Below, one piece after another: positions 40,481 to 51,766 of a DNA stretch of 64,000 nucleotides. A program made the translations under genes and the position numbers. The number at the start of each line of letters is the position of its first letter. Within the stretch, counting starts at the first letter, position 1. Origin of the DNA: Ascidia mentula (lineage: Eukaryota > Chordata > Ascidiacea > Phlebobranchia > Ascidiidae); assembly GCA_947561715.1 (NCBI GenBank), contig OX387202.1:8631001-8695000 (forward strand), given 5' to 3'. The notes under the pieces are model-generated. The model searched no databases, was not told the DNA's origin, and saw only the letters and a program-made list of their open reading frames with translations.

Positions 40481-43292
40481 AATGTTGCAAAGAATTAGGG
40501 TTTGTACTTTCTCTGCCCCCCCTCCGACCACTGCTTATCGCCACAAACGAGAGACGGAAGGATTGTTTTCATGCCAAGAGATTATTTCCCGTGAAAAGAC
40601 GCCAATGAGTGATTGGAGAACTTTATGAAACTTTCCACCAAGCAGAATGAACTTACCTAAGAGCATAATAAACCATAGTTTCATATAAGTTTACCGGTGT
40701 GCTGGGTAACAGCAGTTTGCATGATTGAAACTTTTTGTTTCAATTCACATGTTTCATTATTTAAAATATGTTGGTATATTTACAAAAATTGATTGTGTCC
40801 GTTCGACAATGAGAACTACAAGTTAGCGACAAAGCAACTTTCTTATGAGCGTTTTTATCTTGATTAAAAATATTTTAAAAAAGGAGATTTATTTCAAGAC
40901 GAAAGTCTTTTACAAATCCGATGTAAAAGACGGAAGATAAGATTTTATCACAATAATTGGAAGCTTACGTTACTTGAGCAGTCTAGAACAAGGAATATTA
41001 CATCCTATGCGCGATTTTTATTACAAAAGAAAATAAACCTTGAACTTTGTAATTTACTGGGCTCCAAAGTTGTATTTTTATCAAAATCATTCGCCACCTG
41101 CCAAACATTTGTTTTTTGAACCTCGTTTTATGGTTAGTTTATATGTGTGTTGTACGATCGGAAATGAAAAAAATCATTTAATTTTTTGTGATCTTGTTGG
41201 ATTTAATTTTTTCCTTCAGTATTTTACTCACTGTGATTGTTGCCGTTCTTTTCTTTCCGTTTTATTTGTTGTTTTCAAAACGCAAAATACAGAAGAAAAT
41301 CCTTATTCCATGAATTCATTATTTCTTAAACTTTTCGTTCTTTTGTTTGAAACTTGAAGTGAGGTAGTTTGGTATTCCTAAACACACATTTCCAATATAA
41401 GTGTTGACAGAAAAACCAACAAACTGTTGTGGAAAAACAGCAACAAACAATCCAAATAACAATCATACGATTGTTTTGTCTTTACATGTTTTACTACTAA
41501 TAGCAAGAAAGTACTTACACTGTTGGTAGCAACTGTTAGGACGGTGCAATAACCATTTTTCTGCAAGGTAAACAACCTTGCTGGTTATTCATTAACGCTT
41601 TCTCAAACCTCGTTGGACAACAAAGCATTTATTGTACCTGTCCTACCTACTAGCATGTAAGCTAGTAATACTTCATAGGAAGAAACAGCCTGCTGTAGTT
41701 ACGAATTTAATGTTACGAACAAACTGGTCGATGACCTGTTGAAAACAACTTCCAAAAAGTATCATAAAGAATACAAATAGTATGAAAAGTCAATACCTGC
41801 AAACAAAAATTTTCCGCATGTTTAGTAATCGGCTGGTTTGCCCATCTCCTTGTGGCTGTAAAACCAGTCAGCGAGACTAGAAGTTGCATCCAAATATGGT
41901 CTGTGGATTGCTGCTGTTTGCTTACGGTGTAACCGAACACAAGTGAACTTTGTCTGACGTTCACAGTTTTTATTAAAAAACCGTGTCGTTTCTGTATTTC
42001 CTTTTTAAATAAAAAGGACGGACTTTACCTGATGAAAATATTGTGTACATGTGGTTTATTTATTCATTTACATATTTCACCACAGTATAATTTTATTCAC
42101 AAATTTGCGACCGCAAACGACTTGGATCTTTACCGCAAATTGTCAGAAATTGCCCAATAGCACCACAAGCGAATTCCGAAATGTTTTTAAAGATTTGGCG
42201 CCACCGCAAGGATATATGACACAAATCAGTTGTAGGGCGTAACCGCAAGTGTTAGGTAATCGCTACCAAATCATTTTTTTTTTCTGGTGGAAAGACGTTG
42301 CAAATTTATAACAATGTTATTAAGGCACCTAATTTTATTGCATTTACAATTTTTGCCTGCGATACTTCATAGCGAAATCTTCACAGCTTGTCATGTCGCA
42401 TATAGGCCCAAGCATTTAAAGTAAGGTTTCTGCAAAACATAGCAATAATTGCAAAGCTTATACCTCAGATTTATTTCTCAACCTCAGCCTCTGGTTTGCT
42501 TACAGCTTATAAATACTTCGATAAAATTCGTATAAGCTTCTCATGCCAACATTCCGGTTATAGTTTCGTTCTGTGTGACGGTACAATGCCGGTTACATCT
42601 CTCTTGTCATCACCTTTGCAATACATACCTCCCGGAGTGGGGAATATGACGTCACAAAAATGTCGATGCCTTTGAGGAAATAGGGACATCGACACATTCT
42701 ACACATAGTCCTACTATATTCCGATGTAAGCTTGTGGTAAACTGCGGTGGTCAATCTATGTATCTGATTGTGTCGTCCCAAATTACTAAAAAACAAACTG
42801 AAGAGTAAGTGGCAAGAGAAGTATTGTATTTTTGCGACCAAAACTCGAATAAATGCGTCAATAGTTAAGGCAAAGGGACATTTCAAAACACCTGCAAACA
42901 TTTTATCAATATTAAATTTTCACTGAAATAAATTCCGCATGGTGGCGACAAAAAGCAAAAAGTTTTGTTAAATAGTGGATTTTACTTTGTACCTCTGGCT
43001 ACATGTCGTTATTGTTGAATTCGGATTTAAACATAAATTAAAAATTAATTTGAATGTCGTTTGGTAAAGATATGTTGTAACAGAAAGTACTACATTGGGT
43101 TTACACAAAATGTTCTTGGTTTCGCTACTGTTTGACATTTGTACTGCATATAGACTCGCTGGCCGAATGACGACAAGCGAAGCTAAAGCAACAAAATTCG
43201 GACGCAAGGGCGCGAAACATTCCAAACAGACCCCCGCGGAGAGCATCACAATCGCGTCTATGGCGTCATAAACACTTTCACGCATCGAATAG
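40481..43292. other. Convergent intergenic region between ephrin genes 3 and 4
   Basis: Contains the two 3' UTRs facing each other. Open frames here (plus 41040-41357, minus 41713-41964, minus 42593-42901, minus 42968-43285) are AT-rich and unrecognised. No further ephrin exon was found. Confidence 0.4.
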
Positions 43293-46200
43293 TCAAATTA
43301 ACAAGGACGCCAGAAAGTTTGATGCAATTAGTACAATCCATGATAAGTTAGTTCTCATCGCTGCGTTGTCGCCTTTATCGGAGGAAACACCACTTGCAAG
43401 AGATGCTTGAGGCGATTTAACAACGGGCCTCACTGCACCATGGGACTTGCGAATGTTATTGCCTCCTTTTGCGTTAGAGTGAGTGTTGTCAATGGAATCT
43501 GTTGAACACAAGTTTACATAATCAAAACATTTGTTTAATGTGTTGGTACTTTTGGTCGAAAATGTACGGTTGGTTAGTTGGTACAAAACCAGTAGACTTA
43601 TTATAAATGTATGGTATATCATTTAAATACCAGTTAAAGCTTTTGTAAGTATATCTAGTTGCAGCGCAGTATGTGTATTTTTGCTAAATGGACAGCGAAT
43701 CTTTGTCAAACAAAATCCCGTATTCTATCGCCCACACGGTCCCAACGTGTTTTACTATGCCCGATGTTTACCAAGCCAAAAGCTTTCTGCTGTTAGGATA
43801 TGATGACAGCTTTTAAACGAACCTGTTGATTGCATTGATGTATCTCCTTTTGTTTTTTTCCATGTAGTTTGTTTGTCAAAGTCTTTGTGATGACGATGAT
43901 GATGGTGATGTTCTAAAAAATTAAATCAGTGGTAATTAATAGTAGTCAAAGTACTTGGTATATCCAATCGCAATTTTATGAATTGAAACTTATGATAGTT
44001 TGTAGAAAGCTATATTTAATGTCTTTAATTTGAAATAAATTGACACAAAAAACGCCGCCAAGTTTGGCTTTTTTTAATTAACCTTAGAGATATGTGGGAT
44101 TAGGACATATTAAAATACCCAAACAGCGAGCGAACAATTGTTTGTGTCGAAAACGCATTCATGTAACAAACCAGTATGTTCTTTTCTTATGGTTATGACA
44201 AGTTTCAGGTTGTCTTCGTCACATCCACTTTTAAGTTTCATGGTCGGTTTGGCTGCAAAGATATTTACATATTGTTAGATATGTAAATATAAAGCATATT
44301 TCATGTTGCAACTTATGGAATACAGTTTCTTTTTAGGCTGTATTCATAATGTTTTGTTGATCGTAATTTTAAATCAGCCCGATGTTCATTTAAAATGATT
44401 AATGTCACTCCTCACTTGGCACTAGAAACATTTGCGGCGGCGTTGAAATTTCCCTAACGTGCGTCGTTGTTTTGGGACAAACACATTTGAGCCAGAACTG
44501 CAATTTAACACAGTTTATCGCCAAGTTTGATCGAACACTGGATTGAAACTTTCCGGCTCATCAACTGCACATTTTAGCCCCAAACACGCAACTAGGATAA
44601 ATGCCCAGGAACAAAAGACAAGTGCAAACATTGAATTCACCCTTAGGTTTTTCACATCGCGGGATACTCGGCTGATAATATTCTCAAACAGAGACAGATC
44701 GTTCGGTTTCACAAAAAGTTGTGGGTGTTCATGCGAAAAGTGCCGATATGTCTTCCACGCATCGTCGAACACGTTTTCGACTAAAACGTTGGCAAACACG
44801 ACGGATTCCATTGTTCGTCAATGACCAGAAGCTCGTTCGGTGTAACACAAACCAAACAAAATAATGAGGAATTTGGACCAAGACCTGCATTAATGCTTTG
44901 ACGATGGAAAAGGTGCCAAGGTAAAAATAGCAAGCGATTGTTTCAGTGAAACCTCTGTCGTCGAGGAAGTTTGTTTTAAGCACCTGTTGAAGAGTTTGGG
45001 TGGTCCCTTTGCTTTTTGCGAGGCGATAACGATGGAAGACTGCAGTGTAGATAACACGTGACTGTGGGTGGGACGTACTACGCAAACATTTGTTGTCAGT
45101 GTTCCGTGAACTGAACCTTCCTGCGAGTCCAATACTTTTACTAACAATATTTTAATGACTTTGCACACACATCGAATACCAATTTACTCGTATAAGCAAA
45201 TTGTGATCGAAATCCCTAAAATTATATCTTTAAGGATGTTTTGTGAAAATTGTATAGTAGGTCACTACAGGTAAATCTACATGACGTAATATAACTGCAT
45301 TGCGTTTCTGCGATTTTCGGAGCGAGACAAGGTGCAATTAAGCAAGTAGGGCGAACACGCTCGCCGAGACAAGCAATATTTGCACAGTTTAATCCATTGA
45401 GATCAAGCGGTCAAAAGTAAACGAAACAGGAGACAGGTCGAGCCTCTGCTTCAAAGAACCAACACTCCTGCGATGATCTGCCTCGAAAGATTGACGCCTC
45501 CTTCTCGGGCGAAACAGTGTTTTGAAGTGTCGAGAAGCATTTACTACACGATGATAAATCAAGGCGTTGAAATTAGGATGGGGGAGGGTTGGAGGTAACC
45601 GCGGTGCAATGCGGGTTTGACACGCACACAATATTTAATCCATTACAAAATGATAATAAACAACTCCGTTTCGAATTTTTTTTATGAAAGCTTAGATATG
45701 AAAAAATGCGTCTAACATTTTACGAAATTAGTAATATAGAAGTACTTTGTCAAAAAGAAGCTTTTGTATTTGAAGAGCTAAACTCACCAATTGCTCACTA
45801 AAGGGAGCACACTTGCACAGATATTGACAAAGACTTCACATCGTCACTGAGCACACGACTCGGGATTGTTTGCAACCTGTCGGTTTGGATTATGGGAAAT
45901 GAAGCATGACAGGGAACAACAGGAGTTGAGAGTTGTGGTCAAAAGGTCATCAAGCGTAGATCAAATCGCGATCTTCGGGCAGCAGCAAGCAAGGTCATGG
46001 GATATGCAAACCACAGATTGACCTTGTATCATTTCCGCAAATTGGTATAAAGGAACCCGAATATTTCATTGCCTAATATTTGTCACGGTTAAGTTAAAAA
46101 CTTTTTGTGTGAAACTCAACACAAGGTCTTTATCTGACATGTTTGATGATAAACAATGAGGAGCGCCCTGGTCATTTTCTGTGTGACCCCTTATGTCACA

Positions 46201-49200
46201 AAGTTTCTCAATTTTTCCCTGCAGTAATATAGACAGTGGCAAATAGAAGCATTTTAAACTATTTTATGTAATAATACTCTTGCTTAAATCCCTCACCTTT
46301 TGCTTTTTGTTTTAAGGCTGTTTAGAAATAATTTAACAACGACCTGAATAACAAAGAAACAAAATACTTGACATTTGCAAAACTTCCTTTTCCTGAGTCG
46401 CCCATTTCGGGAGAAATATTTTAAAAGGCAGCAACTTGACACTAAACAAATATTGAAAGAAGTGGGGGACGTTTTGCTGATGGACAAATTCGTCTGGCGT
46501 TTTTAAACGAGTTAAGTTACGAGTAAGACAAAAGGAGTTTAAATAATTTGACTGAAATTCGCTACAAGAAACCTTTTGTTTCTTCGTTTTACCAAAACTT
46601 GGCAATTGCTGCTTTTTACATTTTATTAATTTTTGTGAGGTGGCACCTAATGAAAGGTTTTCGTTGAGAGATTTGAAAATTTGTACAAGGTAAGATCACC
46701 TGCGGCGAACAACACCCGACCAGTTTACCCCGAGAAAACGAAAAAGAGGGTAATGGACTTCGTTTCTCTGGTATCAATCTTTCAATCTCTGCCTCTAAAA
46801 TACGAACCACAAAGCGCAAGTGAAGAAACACTTGAACAGATGATCGTGATAAAGCACATGAGACACGTCACCCTTATCGACTCTGTTTACATCGAAAAAT
46901 AACAAAACGACACCGAGCAGTGTTAGGTTTCCTTCAAAGCTGAGAGTTGACAATCGATAAACAACTTTTTAATATTTTAGGATTATTTTTCGCTCGTTTT
47001 AAACCCACAAATGCGTCTGGTTGATTCTCTCTATTGTTGATAATGTAACATGTCATGAATACTTACAGAAATAATAATACGTTTGTCCAGGACGAAACAC
47101 AAATCCCAAAGGACTTGGACTTCGCTTTTGAAATTTTGTCGTCAGTTTCGTTTCTTTGCTGGGATGTACACAACGCAGAATTTTGCTTTCGTCTGAAAAA
47201 AACGTTTGCAACATCACAAAAACAAATCCTTTGCATAAAGTATGCCACATGACAAAAGTTTTTATTTAACCTAGAAAATCTGCAATATTAATGCAATTGT
47301 TGCATTGCATCATCTTTCAAATTATCCCCAAAATAGTGGCTAAGGTGAAAACTGAGAAATTGTGTCTATACAATCTTTGGTAACAAATGTTTAAAATGGC
47401 GAGTTTTATTTATGAAATCTAGACGAACACGAGAAGATTGGAGCTTGACTTGAAACTCCGCATCACACGCGACCATAATCCAGCAAAATTGCTGAAAGTA
47501 TTGAAGAAGCGAAGTTGCGCCAGAAATCAAACCCCGATCATCCGGAGTCTCGCGATTCCATATCGCGTTTTTATCGCGATATTCCCGTACAAGGCGTTAG
47601 TGGAACGTGTTTCAAGCTCACTGTCGCACTTCACTTAGTTGCAAATTGTGTAATTGAACGCAACACGGAAGATTGATCGAGACGATGTAAGGTAGATATG
47701 AAAAAGGCGACCTTTTAGTGGCCATTTCGATGTGAGTCGAGATAGCATTCCGCACAGAGCAGGTTGCAACTCATACAAGTTAGCTTTATTTGCAAAAACG
47801 TTGTTCTGCAATATTCAATTCGAAGTTAAAATACTTATGTTTGCATGAAACGAATGTCTAATAAATTGTCTTTAATTGTCCCAAATGGTAAATATGAACT
47901 TACCTGAGGCATTGCAATGACGAAACTCTTCTTTTGTAACGTTGTATAGCTCAATGTTCAAACGTTTGTTGTTGCTCCGTGAGCTGTGACCGGATTTAAA
48001 AGGGCAGATAATATCCAGAAAATCGTCCACATCAACTTCCAAATACATGAGACCGCCGACCAATCTGCAAGACAAAAAAAACTAATTTAACAATGACATA
48101 TTTCCACGCAACTGAGCAAATTCCACAATATACGGAATGACTGCCTCAAAGCTTATTTTCGTCAAAAATCGCTTCTCTGGTAAACACGATTGACATGTCA
48201 GAAGCTACTTAGTAGTTTTGCAACTGACCAAAGTCATTTGAAAACAATTCCCAGTAATAGTACAGCGCTCAATTGACATCAATTGTTTGGGCTTGAACTT
48301 AATTTCCTTGTCAGTGGAAAAACACGTTGTGTTCAAAGAGTTTGACAAGATGTTTTCAGCAGCAAAATCAGTTGGATTTGTTGCCATGGCATTTTTTTGG
48401 CAAAGCGTTGCTAAACTTGTTTTTGAAAACAAAGTTATCTGGCAAATCTTCGGTAAAAAAACACAACTGTACTTTAGCATGCTGGTGCGCTTCCTTGATT
48501 GACAAATGAAAAAATTAGGGAGCAAGCAAACAAGGATTTTCTGCTGGTAAACAAACTAAAAATGTGTTCAAGATAATAGATAACCCTGGGGTTACGAAAT
48601 ATTTGGCACTACAGACAGCGCTTGTGTTTGCGCTTCGTGCCAAGTGGCGATTTTATCACTGCAGCACAGCCAAACACCCATTCTGTCGGCACCTATTACC
48701 GCTAGTTCGTCACTTTGCTGTGCGTAAGGATAGAAAAGTAATCCAGCGCGAACTGCTTGTCAGAGTCTCACGTGACCCAAAACGCCCCATGAGTGTACCC
48801 CACCATCCATCGCCTGGCCATAGATCTTTCATTGAAATTACAACTGGGACAATCTCCATAGATAGTTTACTACATGTGTTTTGTCCGGGCATTTTTAATT
48901 TAAGTTTTATAAAAATTGTCAATGTTGTAATGTGCTGAAAAACTGTTAAATCATAAAACCTTAGTTTTATTCCAATTGACTTTCTTATTCCTTAATATTT
49001 TGTCTAGTATTCAACAACGGTTGCGTCAGTTTTCGTTAAAACCAATGACTTTTTTTTGAACAAATGAAAGTCACCATTAGGAAGTATTTTACCACCACAT
49101 TGCAATTTGGAAAACATTAATTTTAAAGGTTTTGTCCTAAAACACAAAACCTGTAAAAGATTAAAAAAAATTTATTCATTACTCACATTTTATTTGATGA

Positions 49201-50956
49201 AAAATCCGAGTGTGTTCAAACTAACTGAACGGAATCAGAGCGTAAGATCAACAACCATATATTGACGCTACAATCGTCTGTATATCAACCCGGGTGTCAG
49301 GAACCTGCTGTTTGTTGTTTAGCAGAAAAATCCATTTCGGAGCCAAAGAACTAACCGCAAATAGAACAAAGTAGGCTATGTGGAGCTCAAATGTATTTTG
49401 TGACGGAACAATGTAAACCGCTTCAAAATACAATGTAGCGACAGGTATGGTTACCAATGGTTTAAGCCAATAAAAGGAGCTGCCGAAATTTGTTTTATTT
49501 CAAAATATGTGCCAATATTGAAAAGTACACTTGAATAAATTTTTCGGCGAGTGTATTGCAAAAAGAAACTAAATTTATCCTACAAAGTAACTTGTGGTGA
49601 TTACTGGCGGTTGGTCGGGCTTCAGGTTATATTTAGTTCTTGATAGAGAACCAGAAACAAACAATGGGTTTGTCTACACCTTGCTTCGTTGATAAACAAC
49701 TCGCACTTGTTTATGTTTGGGATTACAACGATATCTGTAACCTATTGCTGCAGTTTTAAGAATGTCATTGTTGCAACTTTCATTGCTGCTTAGACTAAGT
49801 CATTTTGTATTTAATGGGAATTACATTTAACTTTAAACGCTTTTTTGTTTGGTCATAACACAAAAAATACATCGCATTGACTTCGTCTACATTAATAAGT
49901 GAGATGGCGAAAATTTTAAGTCTTGCAATACAGTGGTCACACATTGTTTGTTCACACAACGTTTTCAAAAATAACTTAGTCTCTATTTAAGCCGATTTAC
50001 GAGAAGCTTATAGGATCGCCCCAACATAGCACGCATATTATTGAAAGAAAAGCCGCGGCCCGTTTCACCGAACGCGGTCTGATCGTAGTGACCGACGTCG
50101 ATCGCGTCCAACGCCCGCCACAAATTTGTGTGTAGATTTTACGATGCGAAATCCGATTACAGCAGATTTTTCAAAGAAGTCTCCCGTTTTTAACAACGCA
50201 AAACTGTGACGTTGTCTGTGTGTTGCTTTTGCAGCTATTCAAGATCAAACCAGGTGCTTTCGATCTATTCAGGACAGTTGAAACGAGTGAAAACTGGAAG
50301 AGCCATTGTTCACACACCATGAAATCCTCAACAAAAGAAGTCGGTGTCTTAAGAGGTTTGTAGTTTCAAGTTCTCTGCCATTAACCAAACTTTACCAGTT
50401 AACACTGTGCCAGTCACCTATCTTAACTTCAACAAAATGGTTGAAATTAAACAGAAGTCATGCAACAACCTGCGTCGACGAAACACAGCAAAACGTGTTT
50501 GTGACTTATAAATTATTTTTACCTTCCCACGACATACTAAACCTTCAAACAATGGGTCAGTAATCTGACCTAACAAAGTAAACAGACAAGCTAAGGTAAA
50601 TTACAGGTAGATTGATCAGTGATAGTCACACGCGTCTAATTCGCTGTATTACTTATTCAGGCATGGCTAAGCCGCTAATCACTTCACTGAATTAAATATA
50701 GGTCGAAAGTGACCCATTTTCAGTACCGTACGGAATGTTCGTCAAAAACACATTCCTTGCAAATTTCTTCTGCTTATAAATAGTAATTAATGTTTTGTTT
50801 GAAGATAACTGTTGTTCGCTTAAAGAAAGCAAGAATGCAGATGGTATGACGTCCTTACCGTGGTTCAAGGTGTGCATCCCACTGCAGAGCAAATCTTGAT
50901 GCAGATGAAATTCTTGACCATAAGACAATGAAGCAAATAACAGAAAAAACAATCAT
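43293..50956 (-). CDS. Efna: Ephrin-A-class ligand, cluster gene 4 (opposite strand)
   Basis: Read on the minus strand, in coding order: exons 50956-50859, 48064-47904, 47192-47067, 44252-44172, 43498-43293. Phases are 2,1,1,1 as in the other three genes, and the joined frame is 223 residues. Signal peptide MIVFSVICFIVLWSRISSA; ephrin start RFALQWDAHLEP; then YLEVDVDDFLDIICPF, the N-glycosylation site YNVTKEEFRHC, a short ILRCVHPSKETKLTTKF, SPSPLGFVFRPGQTYYYF, and SGCDEDNLKLVITIRK. The stalk is short and not Thr-rich. The tail MRTNLSWIVLIASNFLASLL is a good GPI signal. It shares the PG G-H-loop form with gene 3 and lacks the extra Cys pair. It is convergent with gene 3 and divergent from the kinase-Kelch gene, about 810 bases apart. 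Confidence 0.92.
44515..44811 (-). CDS. Doubtful ORF with one membrane segment, in intron 3 of ephrin gene 4
   Basis: A 98-codon frame starts in a fair Kozak context (ACAATGG). It has one hydrophobic stretch (FALVFCSWAFILVACLGL) and an otherwise soluble-looking sequence (VFDDAWKTYRHFSHEHPQLF). No family is recognised. The surrounding 650 bases are less AT-rich and are open in several frames at once, including a membrane-like minus frame just upstream (44729-45085), so the openness may be compositional. It could be an uncharacterised nested gene or chance. Confidence 0.2.
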   Translation of the reverse strand: MESVVFANVLVENVFDDAWKTYRHFSHEHPQLFVKPNDLSLFENIISRVSRDVKNLRVNSMFALVFCSWAFILVACLGLKCAVDEPESFNPVFDQTWR

Positions 50957-51766
50957 CTTTGAACGATCACAAAAACAGTTCTTAGGGTTCTACACAAATA
51001 AACGTATATATTTTCTTTCAGTTTGAACAACTACACTCGGCTGCATGACTAAAGTTAAAGATTCTAATTTATTTTAAAGGCACACAAGTTCTGCATTATT
51101 GCGAGGCGTCTCAGCTTCAGTCAGTTTGTTGCCAATGCTTTCTGCTGCAGTCTTGAAAAACCGCTGTTGTGTGTGCAGCCATGCGTTACAATTCGTACAG
51201 CTTACGAGTGTCCTCCAGTGGGCAGCAGAATGTTGTCTCACGACTATGACCGCGTTGTTTCTCTAAACAAATAATTTGTGGCTGGTCCGAAACCTGAACT
51301 TGAACAACTCCATCTGCTACAGCAAGAAAATATTGTATAAAAACACGTTACTGCTTGCCCACAAACAAGTATGTCAAACCGATTTAGATCAGGATGGGTA
51401 TATAGTGCGAAGAATTATTCGTTCTTTTATTTGGTAGTGCTTAATTATTTCTACTTCGTGTAAATTTCTCGTTCAGTGTTGAATATGGTCAAGTCTGACA
51501 ACTGCAGTTTTGTCCCAATTAACTCGCTATAATTCATTATACATATTCAAATCAATGTCACGCAGGCGTTAATCGGAAGACCACCGACGTCACTTCAACG
51601 GACCTGATCTGCATGTAGTCACTTTGACGAATCGTGCCGCATCGCATATTTCCGTCCATGGGTTTAGTCAACACTGTTAAATTATCTTCACCCTAATGCC
51701 AGAGTTAGTTACAGTACGAATGAAGTGATCTTAACGGTTTTCGTATCACTATGCATAAAAAGTAGT
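50957..51766. promoter_or_regulatory. Divergent promoter region
   Basis: About 810 bases separate the start codons of ephrin gene 4 (leftward) and the kinase-Kelch gene (rightward), so this segment must contain both promoters unless there are non-coding first exons farther away. No clear TATA box or repeat was identified. Confidence 0.4.

Noticed and set aside
43893-43915. GAT-rich short repeat (GATGACGATGATGATGGTGATG)
   Set aside because: A short, imperfect microsatellite in an intron with no further structure.
46616-46902. Candidate fourth exon of ephrin gene 4
   Set aside because: No GC-x(n)-hydrophobic strand pattern in any frame; the true exon with matching phase was found at 44172-44252.
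48564-48938. 124-codon plus-strand frame in intron 1 of ephrin gene 4
   Set aside because: Open on both strands, no family signature; not convincing as an additional ephrin exon.
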